A program made the translations under genes and the position numbers. The notes under the pieces are model-generated. The model did no database searches, was not told where the DNA came from, and worked only from the letters and a program-made list of their open reading frames with translations. Shown piece after piece: positions 24,294-31,963 of a stretch of 64,000 bases of DNA. Source of the stretch: Fen-1308 sp035319185 (GTDB taxonomy: Bacteria; Nitrospirota; Thermodesulfovibrionia; Thermodesulfovibrionales; Dissulfurispiraceae); the NCBI GenBank assembly GCA_035319185.1, contig DATHDF010000074.1:160274-224273 (forward strand). The letters run 5' to 3'. The stretch's first letter is position 1. Each line of letters opens with the position of its first letter.

Positions 24294-26000
24294 TTGCCGA
24301 CACAGATGAAGAACCCCCTGTCAGGACTCACACTGCCCACGATGAAGATCAGGGAGAAGATCTTTCTCGCGGTCGGAACTTATATATTCCTTTCTGCCAT
24401 CATGGGGGCTATAGCCTATCACGAGTTGTATATAATCTTCACTAAACTTCCCGTCATCACCAAAATAGATGACCTGACCCACACCATAGTCGAAGCCAGA
24501 CGGTATGAAAAGACGTATCTGCTTTACCGTGACGAAAGTGACCTGCTTGAATTCAAAAAGCAGATCTATCTGCTCAAGACGAACGGGGAGCAGATCAGGC
24601 CTCATATCGTTCAGGCCGACCTGAGCGCCTTTGATGAAGCCCAGGGCCTGCTTTCGGAATACGACCGTCTCTTCGACATTGTAGCGTACCACCTTAAGTT
24701 GCAGGCCGACACTGAAAGACAGCTTTCAAGGTCCGGAAGGAAACTCGAGCTGAAGCTCAGAGGCGGCGACCTGCAAAATTTCCTGATACTGCGGGGGTTT
24801 GAAAGAAACCATATTATCAAGAAAGACGAGCAGTCTTTCAGAGCTTTCCTGCAGGCCCTGCGCGATCTGGCTCCGCGCAATCCAGAGCTTTCGGGGTATG
24901 TCGCCATAGTGCAGAAGCTGTCCGCCTCGTACCGCACCGAGCACGAGACCGAAAACCGGATGCGGGAACAGGCCAGGAAATATCAGGCCTTCTTCAATAA
25001 GATGTTCGACCGCGAGAGGGCTGAAATACCTGTGACCATGAAACGTTCTCTTGAGCTGTTCATGGTTTCCCTTCTCACGGTAATCATTCTGGGGGCGGTT
25101 GTGAACACCAGGCTGGCAATGAGCATCGTCAGCCCGCTGCGCATGCTGGAAAAAAAGACGAAAAACATCGCGATGGGCGACTTTTCCGAAAAGATCGAAG
25201 TTAAAGGGTCGGACGAGATTGCATCGCTGGCGCAGTCATTCAACCGCATGGAAGACCACCTCAAACTGGCCGTAAGCTCCTTCGAGCAGACGATCACCCA
25301 GCTGCGTGAAAAACAGGCCCAGCTTGTCGAGGCCGAGAAGCTTGCCTCCATAGGCATCCTGACCGCCGGGATTGCCCATGAAATAAACAACCCGCTCACG
25401 TCCGTCCTGTCGTTCTCGGAGCTGATGCTGGAACAAATGCCGGAGAACGACATAAATTATAAGCGTCTGAAAATAATGATCAGGGATGCCCAGCGGGCCA
25501 AGACGATCGTGCGGGAGCTTCTGAGCTTCGCTAAGGAAAACCCCATCCATCCCGTGCTGATAGACATCAACCGTCCCGTCGCTGAGATAACCGAATCCCT
25601 TGCGGCCCAGGAGGCTTTCAAGGACATCGAGCTGACACTCGATCTCGCGCCCGGGCTGCCCGAGATAATGGCCGACCCTGTCAGGATCGGTCAGGTCGTC
25701 ATGAACATACTGCTGAACGCCTCCCATTCGATAACGCCCCCCGGAAGGATCTCAGTCGAGACCAGAACATCCGAAAGTTGTGTCGAGATCGTCATTACGG
25801 ACACCGGAAACGGCATCCCGGAAGAACACATCAACAGGATATTCGATCCCTTCTTCACAACGAAGGGCACCCGCAAAGGCACGGGGCTGGGACTTGCAAT
25901 CAGTTATGGTATAATTAAGAAACATAACGGCAGCATTGAAGTAAAGAGCGCCCTTGGCAAGGGTTCTACATTCATCGTGAGGCTCCCCATACGTGGATAA
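24294..26000 (+). CDS. Membrane sensor histidine kinase (HAMP-HisKA)
   Basis: A 568-residue kinase with a first membrane helix (about 20-42), a helical-bundle periplasmic sensor of about 200 residues, a second helix (about 247-268), HAMP, coiled coil, HisKA with His in TAGIAHEINNPLTS (about 363) and a C-terminal ATPase (DTGNGIPEE, GTGLGLAIS). The TTG start at 24294 has GGCGG four bases upstream; an ATG four codons later is possible but too far from it. Its stop overlaps the start of the activator gene at 25993 by eight bases, so the two form a NtrB/NtrC-type pair. Confidence 0.92.
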   Translation: MPTQMKNPLSGLTLPTMKIREKIFLAVGTYIFLSAIMGAIAYHELYIIFTKLPVITKIDDLTHTIVEARRYEKTYLLYRDESDLLEFKKQIYLLKTNGEQIRPHIVQADLSAFDEAQGLLSEYDRLFDIVAYHLKLQADTERQLSRSGRKLELKLRGGDLQNFLILRGFERNHIIKKDEQSFRAFLQALRDLAPRNPELSGYVAIVQKLSASYRTEHETENRMREQARKYQAFFNKMFDRERAEIPVTMKRSLELFMVSLLTVIILGAVVNTRLAMSIVSPLRMLEKKTKNIAMGDFSEKIEVKGSDEIASLAQSFNRMEDHLKLAVSSFEQTITQLREKQAQLVEAEKLASIGILTAGIAHEINNPLTSVLSFSELMLEQMPENDINYKRLKIMIRDAQRAKTIVRELLSFAKENPIHPVLIDINRPVAEITESLAAQEAFKDIELTLDLAPGLPEIMADPVRIGQVVMNILLNASHSITPPGRISVETRTSESCVEIVITDTGNGIPEEHINRIFDPFFTTKGTRKGTGLGLAISYGIIKKHNGSIEVKSALGKGSTFIVRLPIRG

Positions 26001-27384
26001 ACTGAAAGCCCTCGTCATCGACGACGAGGAGAGCATCTGCGAAGTCGTCAGGGAAATCCTTGAGACTGAGGACATCGACGTCGACACAACTTCAAAGAGC
26101 ATAGAAGCATTAACGCTCGTTGAAAAGATCCGTTACGATATCATCATATCGGACCTGAAGATGCCCGACATGGACGGCCTTGAAATCTACGAGCGCATAA
26201 AGGACCTCTCTCCCGACAGCGCATTCATCATCATTACGGCATACGGAACGATCCAGTCTGCGGTGGATGCGGTCAAAAGGGGCATATACGACTATATCCA
26301 GAAACCCTTCACGCCGGATGAAGTGCGGATACCGGTGCGGCGCGCACTCGAAAAGAAGAGGCTTGAAAGGGAAAATATCGCCCTGAGGACCCAGATCGAA
26401 ACACGTTACGCATTCAGCAACATCATCGGCAGCAGCCCGCAGATGCAGGAAGTATTCAGGGTCATGAGACACGCGGCAATAAGCGATAGCAACGTGCTGA
26501 TTACCGGTGAAACCGGCACGGGCAAGGAGCTGGTTGCGCGCGCAATACACAGCAACAGCATGCGGGCGAGGAGAAAATTCGTAGTCGTGAACTGCGGATC
26601 GATCCCCGGCGGATTTATGGAATCGGAACTGTTCGGACATGTTAAGGGGGCCTTTGACGAGGCGGTTTCCGACAAGCGAGGTCTTATCGAGGAGGCCAGC
26701 CGCGGCACACTCTTTCTGGACGACATAACCGAACTCGCGCCGGCGTTGCAGGTAAAACTGCTGCGCGTCATTCACGACAGCCATCTCATGAGAATCGGAG
26801 GCTCCGAGCCGGTCCCGGTCAACCTGAGGATCATAGCCTCTGCAGTAAGGGATATGCGAAACCTCGTTGCCGACAAGACATTCAGGGAAGACCTGTACTA
26901 CCGGCTCAACATAATTCCAATCCAGTTGCCCCCGCTCCGTGAGATAAGGGACGACATACCGCTGCTGGCAACATACTTCATACAGAAATACCAGTCAAAA
27001 GTGATGGGCAAGCAGGTGACCGGCATCTCGAAAGAGGCCTTGCAGTCGCTTATGAACTATCACTTCCCCGGCAACATACGGGAGTTGGAGAACGCAGTAG
27101 AATACGGGATGGATTTCACTTCGGGCCCTCAGATACAGCTCGAAGACCTGCCGGGATATATTCACGAGGAAAGGAAGGTCAGCGAAGAGGCAGAGCAGAT
27201 ACCGATAATGCCTCTCAAGGATGCGAAGGAACAGCTGGAAAAAGGCCTTATCATGGCGGCGCTGATCAAATCGGAAGGCAACATATCTGAAGCGGCCAGG
27301 TTATTGAACATCCACCGCCAGAACCTTCAGCAGAAGATCAGACTGCTCGGCATCGACCTGTCGTCCGTCCATCATTCAAGCTGA
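25993..27384 (+). CDS. NtrC-family response regulator with altered GAFTGA loop
   Basis: A 463-residue protein with a complete receiver (residues about 5-120; IDDEES, SDLKMPDMDG, TAYGT, QKPF), an AAA+ domain (about 140-385; GETGTGKE) and a Fis-type helix-turn-helix (about 420-455). The loop that contacts sigma-54, normally GAFTGA, reads GAFDEA, and Walker B is FLDDITEL in place of FLDEIGEM, so the catalytic Glu is Asp. It may therefore act without sigma-54 or not hydrolyse ATP normally. The GTG start overlaps the kinase stop. It is a paralogue of the activator at 1-837 and converges with pheT. Confidence 0.95.
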   Translation: MDKLKALVIDDEESICEVVREILETEDIDVDTTSKSIEALTLVEKIRYDIIISDLKMPDMDGLEIYERIKDLSPDSAFIIITAYGTIQSAVDAVKRGIYDYIQKPFTPDEVRIPVRRALEKKRLERENIALRTQIETRYAFSNIIGSSPQMQEVFRVMRHAAISDSNVLITGETGTGKELVARAIHSNSMRARRKFVVVNCGSIPGGFMESELFGHVKGAFDEAVSDKRGLIEEASRGTLFLDDITELAPALQVKLLRVIHDSHLMRIGGSEPVPVNLRIIASAVRDMRNLVADKTFREDLYYRLNIIPIQLPPLREIRDDIPLLATYFIQKYQSKVMGKQVTGISKEALQSLMNYHFPGNIRELENAVEYGMDFTSGPQIQLEDLPGYIHEERKVSEEAEQIPIMPLKDAKEQLEKGLIMAALIKSEGNISEAARLLNIHRQNLQQKIRLLGIDLSSVHHSS

Positions 27385-27409
27385 TCGTCTTCCTCAGAAG
27401 AAATAAAGA

Positions 27410-29494
27410 TTAAATCCTCAGCCGGCCGTCCGTCTTTTCGAGCATATATTCGACAAGAGATTTATGGAGGGCTTCGACCTCTCCATCGGTGAGGGTCCTT
27501 TCAGCTGAGCGGTACCTGACGTTAAATGCAATGCTCTTCTTTCCCTCTGCGATGTTGCCGCCCTGATAGACATCGAAGATCGACACATCCTCTATTGTAT
27601 CTGAGGGATAGGCTTTCAGTAACCGGATTACCTCAGCCGCTTCAAGCCCCGCACCGACTATGATCGCCGTGTCCCTCTCCACAAATGGATATCTCGGCAA
27701 AGGCTTATATGCGATATCGCGATTTATAAAGGGAAGGATAGATTCGAGCTCAATTTCAAATACAATCACCGAAGGCTTCTGGGCCTTGATATCAAGTGCC
27801 TCCAATGCAGCCGGAGAAAAGGTGCCGATGTAGCCGACCCTTGTCCCGCCGACGATAATGTCAGCAGAGCGGCCCGGATGTAAAAACGGCTCATTTGATC
27901 GGACATATGAAACTTCCTTTATCCCCGCGCCTTCAAGAACTGCGTCGACAATGCCTTTTACAATAAAAAAATCGGGCGTGCCGTCTTTATACAGGGCCTT
28001 CGTCTTCTCTCTGTAATATACTGCAGCTACGTGTTCGCGTTCAGCGGGAAGCGGATCGCCGTCGATACCGGCGAATACCTTGCCCATTTCGAACATGCTG
28101 AGCTCCCTGTTCCCATGGGCGATGTTATGAAGCAGATTCTTCATGAGCGCAGGCAGAAGCGTAGTCCTCATGAATGCCTCTTCCTCCCTCAGGGGATTTC
28201 TTACCTCCACATGCCTGCGCCTTGGGTCGTCGGCGGCTATAGCAAGGACATCAAGCTCGCGGCCTCCCATAAAGCTGAGATTAATAGCTTCTGTGAACCC
28301 GCACTTGATAAGCGACGCCCTGATTTCGCCCCTGGTCCTGCGCGCCGAGGTGTCCTCTTTTCTATGGTCGGCGACTAAACTGGCCCTTGGCAGTTCAGCA
28401 GGCAGATTATCGTAGCCGTACAGTCGTGCGACCTCTTCAATTATGTCCTCTTCCCGCGATATGTCACCTCTGAACGGAGGTACCTTTACCTTGAACCCTC
28501 CGGCACTGCAATCGAATATTTCAAGGCCTAGCCCCTTAAGGCAATCAAGTATTTCCGGCCCCGACAATTCCACGCCCAGAATTTTGTTGACTCTGGCATA
28601 ACGCACACCGACCTCTTTTGGGTGAAAGCGTTTCGGATAAATATCGATCTTGCCGTACATTGTACCGCCGGCGATTTCCTTCATTAAACGCGCTGCCCTG
28701 TCAAGGGCCTTCTTCAAAACTTTAACATCTGCACCGCGCTCAAACCTGAAGGATGACTCTGTTTTAAGCCCGAGAATTCTGGCCGTTCTCCTGATGGACG
28801 AAGGTTCAAAATGAGCGCTTTCTATGAAAATATCAACCGTCTTTTCAGTCACCTCGGTGTCCCTGCCGCCCATAATGCCTGCCACCGCAACCGGCCTCTC
28901 GGCGTCCCATATGAGCAGCATCTCTTCCGAAATATCCCTTTCTGAACCATCAAGGGTTACGAACTTAATTCCGGGTTTTCTTGCGGCTGCCTTTGGCGTG
29001 CCGACCCTTATCAGATGTCCTTTTAGGGTGCTGAGATCAAATGCATGCAGCGGATGGCCGAATTCAAGCAATACATAGTTAGTTATATCAACAACATTAT
29101 TGATGGAGCGGACACCGCATTTCTCAAGACGCTCTTTCATCCAGGAGGGAGATGGCCCCACTTTAACATTGCGGACAATCCTGCCCGCATAGCGGCGGCA
29201 GAGATCAGGCTCAAGAATCTCTACATTGAAGTCGAGCTCCTTTGCTTCGGACACCACGTTGAGATCGGGAAAGGTAAGCGGGACGCCATATGCCGCAGAC
29301 AGCTCACGCGCAACGCCGATAATGCTCAGGCAGTCCGATCTGTTAGGCGTGACATTCACTTCCAGGACGACGTCGCCGCCTATGCGCTCTAGCCCTTCAA
29401 CCTCAAGGCCGATCATTGTAAGCCTGTCAGCCGCAGACTCCGCGGATGCCTCGATCTTCACAAAATCTTTCAGCCAATCGAAAGAGACCTTCAT
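27410..29494 (-). CDS. pheT: Phenylalanyl-tRNA synthetase beta subunit, short form
   Basis: A 694-residue beta chain of the alpha2-beta2 synthetase that charges tRNA-Phe. The N-terminal MKVSFDWLKDFV, the B1/B3 domain (VNVTPNRSDCLSIIGVAREL), B5, the catalytic-core-like region and the C-terminal anticodon-binding domain are present. Bacterial PheT is usually about 790-800 residues. The missing length falls between GLEVEGLERIGG and VVLEVNVTPN, where the EMAP-like tRNA-binding OB fold would lie. It begins directly after the pheS stop and is the last gene of the lysS-to-pheT run. Confidence 0.97.
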   Translation of the reverse strand: MKVSFDWLKDFVKIEASAESAADRLTMIGLEVEGLERIGGDVVLEVNVTPNRSDCLSIIGVARELSAAYGVPLTFPDLNVVSEAKELDFNVEILEPDLCRRYAGRIVRNVKVGPSPSWMKERLEKCGVRSINNVVDITNYVLLEFGHPLHAFDLSTLKGHLIRVGTPKAAARKPGIKFVTLDGSERDISEEMLLIWDAERPVAVAGIMGGRDTEVTEKTVDIFIESAHFEPSSIRRTARILGLKTESSFRFERGADVKVLKKALDRAARLMKEIAGGTMYGKIDIYPKRFHPKEVGVRYARVNKILGVELSGPEILDCLKGLGLEIFDCSAGGFKVKVPPFRGDISREEDIIEEVARLYGYDNLPAELPRASLVADHRKEDTSARRTRGEIRASLIKCGFTEAINLSFMGGRELDVLAIAADDPRRRHVEVRNPLREEEAFMRTTLLPALMKNLLHNIAHGNRELSMFEMGKVFAGIDGDPLPAEREHVAAVYYREKTKALYKDGTPDFFIVKGIVDAVLEGAGIKEVSYVRSNEPFLHPGRSADIIVGGTRVGYIGTFSPAALEALDIKAQKPSVIVFEIELESILPFINRDIAYKPLPRYPFVERDTAIIVGAGLEAAEVIRLLKAYPSDTIEDVSIFDVYQGGNIAEGKKSIAFNVRYRSAERTLTDGEVEALHKSLVEYMLEKTDGRLRI

Positions 29495-30502
29495 CTAGAA
29501 TTGCCTCAGGAACCTGATATCGTTTTCGAAAAGGAGTCTGATATCATCGATACCGTAACGCAGCATAGCGATCCTTTCGATACCCATGCCGAATGCGAAG
29601 CCTGTGTATTGCTCAGTATCGTAACCGACATTTTCAAATACCCTGGGGTGAACCATTCCTGACCCGCCTATCTCCAGCCAGCCGGTCCCTTTGCACACGC
29701 GGCATCCGGCACCTTTGCAGAAAATACAACCGATGTCGATTTCCGCTGAAGGCTCTGTGAAGGGGAAAAAGCTCGGCCTGAAGCGCACCGGCAGATCCGC
29801 CCCGAAAAGCTCGCGGAGAAATTCGATCATAACCCCTTTCAGATGGCTGAATGTGACATCGCGATCCACCATCAACCCTTCGACCTGATGAAACATGGGG
29901 GAATGGGTCACGTCCGCGTCGCAACGGTAAACCTTTCCGGGGGCAATAAATCTGAGCGGGGGTTTCCTATTAGCCATTACTCTAACCTGAACGGGCGATG
30001 TATGAGTCCTGAGAACAACCTCTTCGCTGACATAGAAGGTGTCCTGCATGTCCCTTGCAGGGTGGTCCCTGGGAATGTTGAGCGCCTCGAAGTTGTAACA
30101 GTCAAGCTCGACTTCAGGGCCCTCCTCGACATCAAACCCCATCCTTGAAAATATGTCGATAACTTCGTGCAGTGTCTTGCTGAGGGGGTGCTCATGGCCG
30201 AAATAAACAGGCTTGCCCGGAAGCGTTATATCGATCGCTTCTGCAAGGAGGCGCATCTTCAGCTCCTCGTTTTTAAGGAACGCCTCCTTGCGGTCGCATT
30301 CATCTTCTATAAACTGTTTTAATTCGTTGATCTCGCGGCCTGCAAGACGTTTTTCTTCCGGTGAGAGGGATGAGAGAGATTTAATCCTGGAAGTGATAAT
30401 GCCTTTTTTGCCGAGGTACTTGACCCTTAGGCTAGCCGCGTCGGCAAGGTTTTTCAGCGATGAGACTTCATTGAGAAATGTATTTTTCAGGTCTTCGCTC
30501 AT
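29495..30502 (-). CDS. pheS: Phenylalanyl-tRNA synthetase alpha subunit
   Basis: A 335-residue catalytic alpha subunit. An N-terminal coiled coil (about 1-90) is followed by the class II core, with motif 2 around YRCDADVTHSPMFHQVEG and motif 3 around GFAFGMGIERIAMLRYG. A CxxC..CxxC cluster (IFCKGAGCRVCKGTGW) in the insertion before motif 3 is typical. It makes Phe-AMP and, with PheT, charges tRNA-Phe. It follows rplT by 66 bases, as in many bacteria. I see no T-box or leader-peptide attenuator before it. Confidence 0.98.
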   Translation of the reverse strand: MSEDLKNTFLNEVSSLKNLADAASLRVKYLGKKGIITSRIKSLSSLSPEEKRLAGREINELKQFIEDECDRKEAFLKNEELKMRLLAEAIDITLPGKPVYFGHEHPLSKTLHEVIDIFSRMGFDVEEGPEVELDCYNFEALNIPRDHPARDMQDTFYVSEEVVLRTHTSPVQVRVMANRKPPLRFIAPGKVYRCDADVTHSPMFHQVEGLMVDRDVTFSHLKGVMIEFLRELFGADLPVRFRPSFFPFTEPSAEIDIGCIFCKGAGCRVCKGTGWLEIGGSGMVHPRVFENVGYDTEQYTGFAFGMGIERIAMLRYGIDDIRLLFENDIRFLRQF

Positions 30503-30568
30503 AGTCTCATCAGGGCAGTAGCTCGTGCATTGAAAAAAGCGGCGCCCTTCCGCCGCCCCGGATCAGGC

Positions 30569-30916
30569 CTATCCCTTTATCTGTTCGACAAGAGCGCCGA
30601 ACGATTTCGGATCGCTATAGGCAAGGTCTGCAAGGGCTTTTCTGTCGAGAGCTATATTGGCCTTCTTCAGGCCATTCATAAACTGGCTGTAAGTCAAGCC
30701 GAGAGACCTCACAGCGGCATTGATCCTGACAATCCAGAGAGATCTGAAGTCACGCTTCTTCAGCCTTCTGTCCCTGTATGCAGCAATAAGGGCTTTGTCC
30801 ACCGCCTGCGCGGCATTCCTGTAAAGCCTTGACCTGCCGCCTGAATATCCCTTTGCCTGATCCAGTACCTTTTTATGGTATCTACGGGTTTTGAATCCAC
30901 CTTTAGCCCTTGGCAT
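30569..30916 (-). CDS. rplT: 50S ribosomal protein L20
   Basis: A 115-residue basic protein that binds 23S rRNA early in assembly and commonly represses its own operon. It begins MPRAKGGFKTRR (after a strong AAGGAGG) and contains SRLYRNAAQAVDKALIAAYRDR, normal for L20. The 196-base gap to rpmI holds a hairpin-forming repeat and the 14-base motif also found before rpmI, possible sites for L20 autoregulation. Confidence 0.98.
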   Translation of the reverse strand: MPRAKGGFKTRRYHKKVLDQAKGYSGGRSRLYRNAAQAVDKALIAAYRDRRLKKRDFRSLWIVRINAAVRSLGLTYSQFMNGLKKANIALDRKALADLAYSDPKSFGALVEQIKG

Positions 30917-30940
30917 GTTTCCTCCTTAATGCTGACAACG

Positions 30941-30954
30941 CTCTGAAAGTCTGT
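30941..30954 (-). promoter_or_regulatory. 14-base motif in rplT leader (copy 1)
   Basis: ACAGACTTTCAGAG on the minus strand, 14 bases upstream of the rplT Shine-Dalgarno. The same 14 bases occur at the same side of the rpmI Shine-Dalgarno (31325-31338). It may be a protein-binding site in the mRNA or part of a dispersed repeat. Confidence 0.5.
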
Positions 30955-31045
30955 CGTATCGAGCCGAACCGTGATTTTTCGAAATGAAATTTTACTAAAA
31001 TAATCAATATTATGTCAAGTATGGGTCAATAAATTTCAGGGGGCC

Positions 31046-31106
31046 GGGAGTTAAAGGAGCGAGGCGCGGAAAGTAACCGCAGCCTCTGAACCGTAACTCC
31101 TCAACC
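31046..31106. repeat. Imperfect hairpin repeat, copy A
   Basis: GGAGTTAAAGGAGCGAGG on the left faces CCTCTGAACCGTAACTCC plus TCAACC on the right. It shares GGAGTTAAAG and AACTCCTCAACC with copy B at 31357-31415, on the other side of rpmI. It looks like a small REP-like dispersed element. Confidence 0.5.
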
Positions 31107-31112
31107 AAACGA

Positions 31113-31313
31113 CTAAAGCCCGTAGGGAAGCATCTTCTTGATGTTGGGAAGCAGCACTTCGGGGACCGGCGCGCTTTTCCTGAGCGTCCTCATCTTCTTG
31201 GGGGACTTGCCCGTAAGAAGATGCCCCTTGTACGCCTTGTTCCGCATTATCTTGCCGCTGCCTGTCACCTTCAACCTTTTTGCAGCGCCCCTGTGCGTCT
31301 TAAGTTTCGGCAT
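31113..31313 (-). CDS. rpmI: 50S ribosomal protein L35
   Basis: A 66-residue basic protein, the normal L35 length, beginning MPKLKTHRGAAKRLKVTGSG and ending in the usual KMLPYGL. It has a GAGGAGG ribosome site. It sits between infC and rplT in the conserved infC-rpmI-rplT order, but is set apart on both sides by unusually long gaps (118 and 196 bases) that hold related hairpin repeats and a shared 14-base motif. Confidence 0.98.
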   Translation of the reverse strand: MPKLKTHRGAAKRLKVTGSGKIMRNKAYKGHLLTGKSPKKMRTLRKSAPVPEVLLPNIKKMLPYGL

Positions 31314-31324
31314 CTGAACCTCCT

Positions 31325-31338
31325 CTCTGAAAGTCTGT
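31325..31338 (-). promoter_or_regulatory. 14-base motif in rpmI leader (copy 2)
   Basis: ACAGACTTTCAGAG on the minus strand, touching the rpmI Shine-Dalgarno. A shorter form, ACTTTCAGA, lies just upstream at 31346-31354. See the identical copy before rplT. Confidence 0.5.
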
Positions 31339-31356
31339 ACACGAATCTGAAAGTTT

Positions 31357-31415
31357 GAGAGTTAAAGAGTTCAGGAGTTAAAGAACCCAATCCTTAACCC
31401 CTCAACTCCTCAACC
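31357..31415. repeat. Imperfect hairpin repeat, copy B
   Basis: GAGTTAAAGAGTTCAGGAG followed by AACCCCTCAACTCCTCAACC can fold on itself with about 25-base imperfect arms. Each arm is itself a near-tandem of eight-base units. It is related to copy A at 31046-31106. Confidence 0.5.
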
Positions 31416-31431
31416 CTGTAACTTATTATAT

Positions 31432-31932
31432 TTATTTGCTGCTGGGCGCGACCACCATCGTGATCGATTTGCCTTCAAGTCTCGGCTGCTGCTCAATGCT
31501 GAACTTACCGGGAATCGTGCCGATTATCTTCTCGAAGACCTTCATGCCCAGTTCAGGCCTGACGATCTCGCGTCCACGGAAAAACATTATTACCTTAGCT
31601 TTATCTCCCTCATCGAGGAAGCGTCTCAGGTTCCTGATCTTTAGATCGAGGTCATGCTCCGATATCTGCGGGCGGACTTTTACTTCCTTGACATCAACGG
31701 TCTTCTTAGCCGAGTGCTTCTTGCTCAGCTGATATTTGTATTTTCCGAAATCCATTATCCTGCAGACAGGCGGAACGGACGTCGGAGATACCTCGACAAG
31801 ATCGAATCCCTTTTCACGGGCCATCCTGACGGCCTCCTGAGGGCTCAGGATTCCAAGCTGCGCGCCGTCATCGTCAATTACCCTCACCTCTCTTGCCCGA
31901 ATGCCTTCGTTTACCCTGATATCCTTGCTTAT
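31432..31932 (-). CDS. infC: Translation initiation factor IF-3, probable AUA start
   Basis: A 166-residue IF-3 that binds the 30S subunit and checks start codons. The conserved N-terminal region (VNEGIRAREVRVIDDDGAQLG) lies upstream of the first ordinary start codon (a GTG at 31887), and no ATG, GTG or TTG is in frame between it and the preceding TGA. An ATA at 31932 follows GGAGGT with a six-base spacer and restores the full domain. Non-AUG starts are a known hallmark of infC (AUU in E. coli), where they allow autoregulation. The gene starts 31 bases after the thrS stop. Confidence 0.93.
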   Translation of the reverse strand: MSKDIRVNEGIRAREVRVIDDDGAQLGILSPQEAVRMAREKGFDLVEVSPTSVPPVCRIMDFGKYKYQLSKKHSAKKTVDVKEVKVRPQISEHDLDLKIRNLRRFLDEGDKAKVIMFFRGREIVRPELGMKVFEKIIGTIPGKFSIEQQPRLEGKSITMVVAPSSK

Positions 31933-31963
31933 GCCGCCACCTCCATTTTTAAGTGAAGATCAT

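Noticed and set aside
26110..26784. 224-codon open frame on the minus strand
   Set aside because: Antisense to the NtrC-type gene, no ribosome site and no domain.
27385..27409. TCTTC-TGAG-GAAGA hairpin as the pheT terminator
   Set aside because: Only five base pairs and no adequate T-run; too weak to call.
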